DNA of 64,000 bases from Alphaproteobacteria bacterium (GTDB taxonomy: Bacteria > Pseudomonadota > Alphaproteobacteria > Rickettsiales > Deianiraeaceae): positions 1 to 64,000 of the forward strand of contig JANYEN010000057.1 of the NCBI GenBank assembly GCA_025363115.1, given 5' to 3'. Position 1 is the first letter of the stretch; every line of letters begins with the position of its first letter. The notes beneath the pieces were generated by a model, which worked only from the letters and a program-made list of their open reading frames with translations, was not told the origin of the DNA and did not search any database. Positions 53,268-61,300 of the stretch are shown here, in pieces. Both the position numbers and the translations under genes were made by a program.

Positions 53268-53471
53268 ATGTCTAAATCACCAAACAGCAAAATAAAACAC
53301 GAATACAAACAATATGCTCAAGAATCTCAAGGCAAATCCGATAAAACCATGGATACCATAAGATATGCAATAAACACTTTTGAAGAATTTACCAATTTTG
53401 CAGATTTTAAAAAGTTCAATAAAGAAACAGCCATTGATTTTAAACGAAATTTATTAGAAAAAATATGCTAA
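53268..53471 (+). pseudogene. Tyrosine recombinase remnant (N-terminal domain only)
   Basis: 67 residues matching the SAM-like N-terminal domain of element integrases: 'HEYKQYAQESQGKSDKTMDTIRYAINTFEEFTNFADFKKFNKETAIDFKRNLLEK' has the typical 'T...I..FEEFT...DF..FN.E.A..FKR.L' pattern. The catalytic domain (R..HxxR..Y) is absent; the frame stops and an unrelated gene begins in another frame with a 7-base overlap. The integrase has therefore been truncated, with loss of the part between this point and the next gene. Confidence 0.75.
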
Positions 53472-54331
53472 TCAAATTCTTGGACGACTACGAACAGATA
53501 ATATTACTCTGTGCCAAAAACAATTACACTGAAAAGCAGGCAGAAGAAGTATTATCAGCTTTAGAAATACAACGCTTTTTAAAGCAAAAGCAAATGCCAA
53601 GAACAAAAGAATTAAATCAAGTAATCAAAGCAATTTATAAAACAAAATCAGATGACAACGAAGATGATTCTGATGAAGATAGTGGTAGTGGTTCATACCT
53701 TTGGGTAGCGGAGTCAGGTAGCTGCCATGCCTGCAATGAACTTGACGGGCAAGTATTTGATGAAGAGCCAGAAAGACCTCATCCAAATTGCAAATGTGAA
53801 ATTAGAGAAATAGATGAAAAAGAAACAAACAATAGAAAAGAAAAACATCAGAAAAATATAAACAAAAGGGATGAATTTATTGAAAACTTAAACGAGCAAA
53901 CTAAATTTAATAATAAAAAGAACGAGCCAAAATCAGAAGAAACACCCACTGGCTATTGCGCAACATATGTAAATAATGCGTTAGAAAAAAGCGGATTAAA
54001 AATCCGCCGACAACGATCAGCATTTCAGCACGGAGAACCACTGGAAGATATTGACTTCAAACCATTTTATATTCACGATGAAGAAAAGCAAGGCAAAGAA
54101 TGGCTAAAATCATATCAACCGAAAAAAGGTGATATTATAGTAATTCAGCCAACACAAGACGGTAAACATCCAGATGGACATATTGCTGCATATAATGATA
54201 AAAATAAGCAGTGGGTTAGCGATTTTAAGCAAAGTACGGTACACGGATTAAAAAATCAAAAACTGGAAAACCTAAATTACACTATTTACCGAAATCCTGA
54301 CTGGCAAGATTGGAAGATTGATGACAATTGA
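53465..54331 (+). CDS. MuF-like motif plus CHAP-like amidase protein (putative toxin or lysin)
   Basis: 288 residues. Residues 1-60 are helical; 65-78 are acidic; 'YLWVAESGSCHACNELDGQVF' and 'RPHPNCKCEI' (residues 79-115) match the small metal-binding end of Mu F-like minor head proteins (W...C..C..LDG..F...PHPNC.C). A charged linker follows. Residues 158-280 look like a CHAP/NlpC-type amidase: 'GYCATYVNNALEKSG' (Cys), 'YQPKKGDIIVI', 'HPDGHIAAYN' (His) and 'WVSDFKQ' (Asp). The 'GHIA.Y...WVSDFKQ' form is seen in peptidoglycan amidase effectors. No signal peptide is present, so it would need holin, phage or secretion help. Its C-terminus overlaps the convergent gene by 50 bases. Confidence 0.65.
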   Translation: MLIKFLDDYEQIILLCAKNNYTEKQAEEVLSALEIQRFLKQKQMPRTKELNQVIKAIYKTKSDDNEDDSDEDSGSGSYLWVAESGSCHACNELDGQVFDEEPERPHPNCKCEIREIDEKETNNRKEKHQKNINKRDEFIENLNEQTKFNNKKNEPKSEETPTGYCATYVNNALEKSGLKIRRQRSAFQHGEPLEDIDFKPFYIHDEEKQGKEWLKSYQPKKGDIIVIQPTQDGKHPDGHIAAYNDKNKQWVSDFKQSTVHGLKNQKLENLNYTIYRNPDWQDWKIDDN

Positions 54332-54935
54332 TCATAACTCCACTTTTAGGACAACAAATTCCGTCTAATTTCCAATGACCATCTTCGTATTTCATTATGC
54401 GATTTGGCATTGGATGTTTTGCAGACTTATCATTGTAATAACTTTCATCATCTTTAGCAAAAACATCCCAGGTGATACCTATATGTGATTTATTCCCTAT
54501 TATTTTTATTGTATAATATAAATAATTTTGAGGATTATCCTGTGCGCAGGATACATATCCTCCGTCAGATATTCTAACATAACCAGTATCCCATTCTGTA
54601 CAATTTTTTGGGTTTTTATTGCATTCGTCTTGCTGTTTGGTTGCATCATCAATTAATGCTTGAGTAAAAAACTGCTTAAACAACCTCTCTGCTTCTTGTG
54701 AGCATTTTTTATTATTATATTCATTACGTAACGCTTTGTTTCCGCTTTCTGATATAAATGTATCCATAGACATACAAATTTTGCTTTTATCAATTCCATC
54801 AACTGGCAAATTGGCATCTATTTTTAATATCCTATCTAATGCTTTTTCTGCTTCTGTTTTTGGTTTATGAAATTTAACATCTTCTTTTGCAAAAGCATTG
54901 TTTATTATTAATAATAATAGAAAAAAAACCTTCAT
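54282..54935 (-). CDS. Hypothetical exported protein, possible partner of the amidase
   Basis: 217 residues, not recognised. A signal peptide (KVFFLLLLIINNAFA) directs it to the periplasm. The mature part has ten or so cysteines, several of which could pair as disulfides (CSQEAERLF, ECNKNPKNCTEW, YVSCAQDN, GICCPKSGVMINC). A strand-rich half follows from 'YVRISDGGYVSC' to 'HIGITWDVFAKDD' and 'MKYEDGHWKLDG'. Periplasmic location, island setting and convergence with a peptidoglycan amidase make an immunity or modulator role possible, but true immunity genes usually lie in the same direction as their toxin. The role is inference. Confidence 0.6.
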   Translation of the reverse strand: MKVFFLLLLIINNAFAKEDVKFHKPKTEAEKALDRILKIDANLPVDGIDKSKICMSMDTFISESGNKALRNEYNNKKCSQEAERLFKQFFTQALIDDATKQQDECNKNPKNCTEWDTGYVRISDGGYVSCAQDNPQNYLYYTIKIIGNKSHIGITWDVFAKDDESYYNDKSAKHPMPNRIMKYEDGHWKLDGICCPKSGVMINCHQSSNLASQDFGK

Positions 54936-55069
54936 TTGGCATTTAATATTAGCAATTTATTATAATTTCAAGCTCGCAAATAATTTGGATAATAGTCAAT
55001 AAAATATTGTAATAAAATTAATTAAATTATTACATAAACTTTTACAAATTTCAAGCCTATATTTTTTTC

Positions 55070-55088
55070 CACAGCCTGCTCACAGCCT
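55070..55088 (+). repeat. Paired direct repeat, 11-base phase (middle)
   Basis: CACAGCCT at 55070-55077 and 55081-55088, followed by AGTT and then by sequence similar to that after the right-hand pair. Confidence 0.5.
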
Positions 55089-55212
55089 AGTTATACATCA
55101 ATCAAAATACACTTATATCCAAAATAGTCAAACACACAAGCTCTTAAAAAATAAAGGCTTTATAAATACTAATCCAACTATATCAATCAATATCAAACAT
55201 ATATTTTTAGGG

Positions 55213-55259
55213 CTACGGATCAGAAGGTTTGGGGTTCGAATCCCTACGGGTGCACCAGT
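55213..55259 (+). repeat. attR-like copy of tRNA-Arg 3' half
   Basis: 47 bases identical to 52149-52195. The upstream bases (GG) differ from the tRNA (GA), so the homology stops exactly there; no full tRNA can form here. Confidence 0.88.
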
Positions 55260-55342
55260 GTTTTTAGGTCTTTTCTTTCAAGGGTTTCCGCAGAATAAAA
55301 TGGTTCTAAAAAGGTAATTTTTAAAAGCCACTTTTTGGCTTG

Positions 55343-55360
55343 CGGCCTACAAACGGCCTA
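55343..55360 (+). repeat. Paired direct repeat, 11-base phase (right)
   Basis: CGGCCTA at 55343-55349 and 55354-55360, 84 bases after the attR-like copy, with a stem AAGCCA/TGGCTT just before (55325-55341). Same layout as the left and middle pairs but a different sequence. Confidence 0.5.
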
Positions 55361-55546
55361 GTTTGAAAGCAATGAATATCAATCTACATCTAAAATAGTC
55401 AAACTCACAAACCTTAAAAACTAAAACTTTGTAAATCTTATTTGTTCTAACTTTTTTATTATTGATCTATTTATACTTTTCAAAGCTCAGCTTTCTGTAT
55501 ATAAATTAAGCCACTTTAACAAAAACTTCTTATATATAAAATTTCC

Positions 55547-57640
55547 CTAAAACACCAACCCTAAACTAAAATAAACCTGAAAGTTATCAACCATTAATTG
55601 GGTTGGATATGTTAGCCCCTTAGCAAAAGTTAATTCAAAATTGGTATATTGCGTTCTCCATCTTGAACCAAAAGCCATACCTGATATTTGACCCTGGTTT
55701 TGCCCTGGGATTGTGTTGAGAGTTGAGTAGTTTTGCACCAATCCCCAGTCGTAGCCAACAAATAATTGCATTCCGGTAAATAAGGTTTTTGCTATTTTGC
55801 CTAGGGTAGAAGATGCAAAAGTATTGTCTCCATTTGTGTTAAAGTTTATATTAGGTAAATTATATACAAGATCATTCCTGATATAAACACCTGAATCACT
55901 AATAAGGTAATAGTTCTGAAAACCTCTAACAGTGTAACGGTCACCAATTGCCAATTGTTCTTGAGAATATAAAGTATTAAATCCATACTGAAAACCTACA
56001 GTTGATATAATGCCAAATAATTCCTTATTTACCTTAAACGGCAAGCTTAAAGTTAAATTACCTTTAATTTTATTAAACTGATTATTAGGACTGCTAGGGT
56101 TATTAGGTGTCATGCTGGCATTTAACAAACTTGTACCTGCAACCCAAGATGTATTAAAATAAAGAGACTTATTACCTAAAAATATATACATTCCGTTTAT
56201 TCCTGTTTCAAAGGTTGTGGAGTTACGAGAGCTAACCGTAAGCAAAGCTTGCTCAAGATAATTGTTAATCTGCCAGACGTTCATCTTGCTAAAAAGACTA
56301 ACTCTATAGCCTCTGCCACGCAGCATAAGTCTTTCTACTTTGAGGCTTGTAATATTGGTTTGACCTGTGATATTAAGATTACGATTTAATCCATTTATAA
56401 ATGAAGAGTAAGATGAATAAATGTTTGAAGCAGTAAAATTCCATCTGCCAAGCGGTATAGAATAATTTACATTAACTATATCGCTTTTTCTGCTGTCATT
56501 AGTTGGCAATGTACCACTGTAATAAACTGTTAGATTGTCATTGATTCCAAGCAGGTTGTCCTGGCTTAGGTTATAGTTCTGACGGTATTCCCCAACTGAA
56601 GAAAGACCTGAGTTATCAAAGTTACTGGTAATTACTGTGTTTTTTAGTAAATTGGATAGATTGCCAAGTAGTTTATTTGTTTTAGTAATATTTTCATTAT
56701 TATCACTATTTCTGTTATTTTGATCAATATTATCTTTATTGTTAGTATTAGCTTGATCGATATTATTTAGGTTGTCGTTATTATTGACAATTCCAGTATT
56801 GTCTATGTTATTTAAAGGAGAATTATTATTTATATTGTTGTTAATTACGTCGATATTGTTTTTTTTAATTAAAGGTATATTGCTGTTGCTATATTTATCA
56901 AATAATAAACTAAACAAACCTATAGGTCTGGGATTGTTTTTAATTGCCAAAACTGTGTCACCAACGCTACTTCCCGGTTCTAAATCTATTTTAGCTCTAT
57001 TGGTTGGAAGTTTATTAAAAACATAAATCCCGTCTTCCATTCCCTGTAGGCTTAATGCTGGTTTTTTACCTAGTTTTATCATTAAATATTCAACCGGCAT
57101 TGCAAAGAATATTTTAGCTTCATCTAAAGTTTTTGATTTAAATAAACTGGGCTCTTCTTTTAGTTCTATATTTCCAATATATCCTTCTTTTACTTCAATT
57201 TTAAGCAAACCTGTTTTTATGTTTTGTTGAGGTAAAAAAGCATGTGTACCGATATAGCCGTTTTCTATGTATAGATTGTTTATTTGTTTGGCTATTTTGT
57301 TGATATGGTTAACGGTTAGGCATTTGTTTTGGTGGGGTTTGGTTACAGCTTCAATCGCCGATTGCCTGAAATATGTTACACCATTTGTTTCTATGATTTT
57401 TATATCAAAGCATTCTTCTTTTTTATTACTTTGCTTATCTTTATCTTGCTCAAATCTATCTTCTTCATTTATGTCTTTTTGTAATTTTTCTATCTCTCTT
57501 TCTCTGTCGGCATTTTCCCATTGGTGTTGTTGGTTTTGAAATATGAAGTCTTGTGGGATTGGGTCTGCTAGGGATTTGTTGCTTATAAATATAGCAAATA
57601 TTACAATAAGACTAAACAGATGTTTTAATAAAAAGATCAT
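55547..57640 (-). CDS. Two-partner secretion outer-membrane transporter (TpsB, ShlB/FhaC family)
   Basis: 697 residues, exporter for the TpsA protein encoded upstream. Signal peptide (LFSLIVIFAIFISNKSLA), a polar helix region with 'DREREIEKLQKDIN', a first POTRA domain (CFDIKIIETNGVTYF ... NKCLTVNHINKIAKQINNLYIENGYIG), a second POTRA (KTGLLKIEVKEGYIGNIEL), then the 16-strand barrel with the conserved 'GDRYTVRGFQNYYLISDSGVYIRNDL' (VRGF tip motif). Between POTRA and barrel is an unusual Asn-rich stretch of about 70 residues (255-325), absent from typical members. Its start overlaps the lipoprotein gene by four bases. Confidence 0.93.
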   Translation of the reverse strand: MIFLLKHLFSLIVIFAIFISNKSLADPIPQDFIFQNQQHQWENADREREIEKLQKDINEEDRFEQDKDKQSNKKEECFDIKIIETNGVTYFRQSAIEAVTKPHQNKCLTVNHINKIAKQINNLYIENGYIGTHAFLPQQNIKTGLLKIEVKEGYIGNIELKEEPSLFKSKTLDEAKIFFAMPVEYLMIKLGKKPALSLQGMEDGIYVFNKLPTNRAKIDLEPGSSVGDTVLAIKNNPRPIGLFSLLFDKYSNSNIPLIKKNNIDVINNNINNNSPLNNIDNTGIVNNNDNLNNIDQANTNNKDNIDQNNRNSDNNENITKTNKLLGNLSNLLKNTVITSNFDNSGLSSVGEYRQNYNLSQDNLLGINDNLTVYYSGTLPTNDSRKSDIVNVNYSIPLGRWNFTASNIYSSYSSFINGLNRNLNITGQTNITSLKVERLMLRGRGYRVSLFSKMNVWQINNYLEQALLTVSSRNSTTFETGINGMYIFLGNKSLYFNTSWVAGTSLLNASMTPNNPSSPNNQFNKIKGNLTLSLPFKVNKELFGIISTVGFQYGFNTLYSQEQLAIGDRYTVRGFQNYYLISDSGVYIRNDLVYNLPNINFNTNGDNTFASSTLGKIAKTLFTGMQLFVGYDWGLVQNYSTLNTIPGQNQGQISGMAFGSRWRTQYTNFELTFAKGLTYPTQLMVDNFQVYFSLGLVF

Positions 57641-58350
57641 TTTCTTGTATTTTCACCTTTATTATTAATTTCATTATCTGTACTTAGATTTTGTAGAGTT
57701 TTAATGCAAGCAGGGTAGCGTGGGTCGAGTTTGGCATTTGAGCGTGGCAGTTTTTTATGAGTATTATTAATAATTAAATCAGCTAAAAAATCACACTCTG
57801 CTGGCCTTTTAACTTTTACCATTAATTTTTTTTGCATTGCATTTGCAATGTTTGGCATAGTTTTTAATAATTCAATTTTATCATCTGAAAAGTTATCAAC
57901 TATAGTATCTCTGTGGTTTTCATTAGCTTGAATTTTACCAATATAATTTACCTCACCTGGTTTTAAGTCAAAATATATTATAGCTGGCTGATTATCTATT
58001 GTTGGATAGCCATCACATCGAATAGAGTCATCAAACGGAATGCTACATGATGTTATACCCTTATGCACTAATCCGCTTAGCCAAATATATCTTCCTGCTT
58101 TAAACTTTATCGCCACCAATGGAGCAGAAGAAATAAAGCCATTCAAAAAACAATATTCTTTTGACTCCACTATATTATCTAAGGTTCTAAAGCTACACAT
58201 AGACGATTTATTCATAATCACAATACCATCGTTATTTTTAATAAGTTCATTTTTATCTACTATAATATCATTTTTTTCATAAAATCTTGGTGCGGTACCA
58301 TAAATAACAGTACAGCTATTTAACAAAATAAAGAATAACAATCTTATCAT
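57637..58350 (-). CDS. Hypothetical lipoprotein between TpsA and TpsB genes
   Basis: 237 residues. The N-terminus 'MIRLLFFILLNSCTVIYG' has a lipobox-like LNSC near residue 13, so a lipoprotein anchored to the outer or inner membrane is likely. The mature part has strand-rich segments: 'VAIKFKAGRYIWLSGLVHKGITSC', 'PAIIYFDLKPGEVNYIGKIQ', with a C-terminal helical region 'RPAECDFLADLIINN'. 'FDLKPGEVNYIG' is the form seen in small DUF2846-like surface proteins. Overlap of one base with the TpsA stop and four with the TpsB start shows that it is part of the operon and presumably serves secretion or attachment of TpsA. Confidence 0.65.
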   Translation of the reverse strand: MIRLLFFILLNSCTVIYGTAPRFYEKNDIIVDKNELIKNNDGIVIMNKSSMCSFRTLDNIVESKEYCFLNGFISSAPLVAIKFKAGRYIWLSGLVHKGITSCSIPFDDSIRCDGYPTIDNQPAIIYFDLKPGEVNYIGKIQANENHRDTIVDNFSDDKIELLKTMPNIANAMQKKLMVKVKRPAECDFLADLIINNTHKKLPRSNAKLDPRYPACIKTLQNLSTDNEINNKGENTRK

Positions 58351-61300
58351 TATTTTAAAATTAAATTATTATAATTAACATTACTATTTAATTCACCTAC
58401 TGTTGACTGATTACTGTCTGTGCTACCAGAATTACCTTGAGAATTTTGCGTTATATAGCCATCTAAACCATAACCAATACCGTCTGCAATTCCACCACGA
58501 GCTAATGTAACAACAGGATATGTAATTAAAGGTATAGTATGGCTACCAAAGCCTAAAATATTCGTTAAATAAGGAATATCTACCGCAATAAATCCTTCTT
58601 CGCCAGCAGCTTTACCAAGTGTGAATAATGTTTTTCCAAACATATCAAATTTATAAAATAACCCACCTTCTGCAATAGGTACGGCGATACCACTAAGCAC
58701 CCCACCTATACTACCTGTTATAGCATTCTCAACCGCAGCATTTGCAGCAACTTTACCTAAGTCTGGTTCGTCTTTAGTGTAGATGGAGGTAGTTTGTTGA
58801 GTGTTATTAGCCGATTCGATGTTTAGGTTATTACCATTAACATTAGCTGTTAAAGTTTGAGCTGTGGTTACGTTACTGGCAATAATATTAATATCATTAC
58901 CATTGTTTATTGTGCTAGGTAAGGCACTTGGGTTGGTATTAACTGCATTTGAAGTTAAAGTTATGTCTCCTCCTGAATTTATATTGCTTTCTACATTAAT
59001 ATTTTCTTTTACCGTAGTAGTATTTGTATAAGTAGCCATATATTGAAAACCACTAACCAAGCCACTAAAAAAGCCACCAACAGCTCCCGCTATTCCTCCA
59101 AAGAATGCACCAATCCCTGCCCCAGGCAGAGCTCCTACTCCAGCACCGGCAATAGCTCCCACTGCAGCCCCACTTGCTGCCCCGGTAACAAAACCTGTAG
59201 ATGCTCCACTTGCCATTCCCGCTCCAATTGCTGTAAACATAGCACTTAAGTCATGTTGTTGTAAAATATGCTCAGTAACATAAGTATTTTTGTTAGCTGA
59301 TGACAATATATTAGTTTGACCGCTTGACGTAATACCCAAAGCGTTAAGAGTAGTTAAATTACTGCCTATAATACTTGTATTACCCTGCTGATTATTATTT
59401 ATATCAAGGTTATTTGTTATAGCAGTATTTGTTGCTATTCCACTGCTGTTTAATTCCATTCCCGCATTTATGTTTAACGTATCTGAGTTGATATTCGAAG
59501 CTACATTTGTTTCAACAGATGACATTTTAACATCGGTTGTGGTTTTTTGAGTTAGATAATTAGCTCCCATTCCAAAGGCAGTACCAACTAATGCTCCTCC
59601 TGGCATAAGCATACTTGCCATAATGCTTCCAAGCAACGCCCAAGGATTAGACTCTGTTACAACAGTAGTGTTAATATTAGTAACGCTATCCTTAGCAGAG
59701 AGTATGTTTATGTTACCTGATGAGTTTAAATTAGTAATACCCAGTATATTAAAATTACTTCCTTGGATAAACATAGAAGGATTTGTTGTAATATTTGTAG
59801 TAGTTCCATCGCTATTTGTAACTGTTTGGGTTTGAGATGTTACAGCGTTATGTGTTGTTAAATCATACCCACTATTAACAGTTAAATTATCAGCATTAAT
59901 ATTGCTACCTATATTCTTTGTATGCATTGTAACATTAGTAGATTCAAACTGCTGCCAGCCTCCATTACCTGTCCAGGCATTTATTGCTGTGGTTTTATCA
60001 GATAGGGTTTGAGTAGTTGCTAAAAATGAACCTTCTGTATTTATTTGGGTATTGCCTGTACTTTTTATATCACTCCCTACTAGTGCTAGATTTTGTTTGG
60101 CATTAATGTTTACTGTTGAATTATTATTAGTTTGCACTAAAGTGCCCATCTGCTTTGCCTCATGTAAATTTGATGAAGCAAAAGTATCACCATTAGTTCC
60201 TGCTAATAAGCCTTGAGCAGGATCTTTTAATGTTTTAACCTGCACAGTTTGTTTTTGGCCTAGCATTCCGGGGATTAAAACAGTTTTGGTTATGGTGTTT
60301 ATTTGGTCTATTGAGTTTATAGGGTTTGTTGGATCATTAAGGTCTACTGTTGGCTGCTCCAGTCTGTATCCACTTGCAATTACAGCAGTTTGACCTTGTA
60401 CCTGAAAAAAATCTTGCCCATAGGCGTATTGAGCATGCTTGCCAAAGGTTTGGTCTAAAGTTTGGGTTTTGATTAGTGTCTGGCTTAATACAGACCCTTG
60501 TATTGAAGTTAGGTTAGTTGAATTATCGCTTAGGATAATACCAGAGTTATTTGTTATATCTTTTGTAGTTACTAAATTTAAAACACCCGAAGTTGTTGTG
60601 TTGCCCGAAGTATTTGAATTTTGTGTTGCCTGGATTATTCCGTTGTTAGCTGTCATGCCAGTGTTGTTTATTGAACTTGCTACAATGTTCATATTCCCTT
60701 GGCTTGCTATAATTTGCCCTGTGTTATTTACAACAAGAGTTCCATTTGCATTATTTGCAAGAATATTGGTGGCATTTGGGTCTAAAATATTAATATTTGT
60801 TGCGGTTATACTTGAACTGCCTTTTGTGGCATCGTAAGTTAATGATTCTTTTGTTGCCGTACATAAATAAAGCTGCGGAGTTAAAACCTCTTTTGTTGAT
60901 CCGTCCGGCATTGTAATTGTGGTGTTTACGTACCAAATAATATCACTAGTTAAAGCTGCTTGCTGAGCAGGGGTTAGGCTAGCTCCTACGGTTAAATTGA
61001 GGGAAATATTTTGTGTTACGACGTTGTCTAAAAGTTGCTTCATTTGCAGCTTGTCGCTTGTTTGGTTTGAATTTAAAAATTGTCTACCTGTGTGCTCTAA
61101 TATTTGTTGTGACATCTGCTGGGTATCAAAGTATGAGTCGCCTATTACTAATCTGCCTTGAAGTTCAGGAGAAAAATAGTTTATGCCAAGCCTTGACCAT
61201 AAATAATCTGATCCGTAAAAGTTATTTATATCCACAAATTGGTGGCGTTGTTCTAATAAATAATGCGATGTAGGATCTGTATTTATTTGGTATAGATTAT

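Larger units (their letters stand above)
52149..55259. mobile_element. Integrated island at tRNA-Arg
   Basis: About 3.1 kb bounded by 47-base exact copies of the tRNA-Arg 3' half (52149-52195 and 55213-55259). Contents: two excisionase-like HTH genes, the N-terminus of a tyrosine recombinase, an amidase-like protein with a MuF-like motif, and a convergent signal-peptide protein. No complete integrase is present, so it cannot move by itself. It may be a remnant of a longer phage-like or satellite element. Confidence 0.8.
54936..55546. other. Gene-free junction between island and two-partner secretion operon
   Basis: 611 bases without a gene. It contains the attR-like tRNA copy (55213-55259), two pairs of 11-base-phased repeats (55070-55088, 55343-55360) and two related stretches after them (55070-55167 and 55343-55436). 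The related stretches share AAAATAGTCAAAC plus CACAA. This is the scar of more than one integration. Confidence 0.6.

Noticed and set aside
52149-55436. CRISPR array from the short phased repeats
   Set aside because: Only two copies per site, 7-8 bases long with 3-4-base spacers, and no cas genes.
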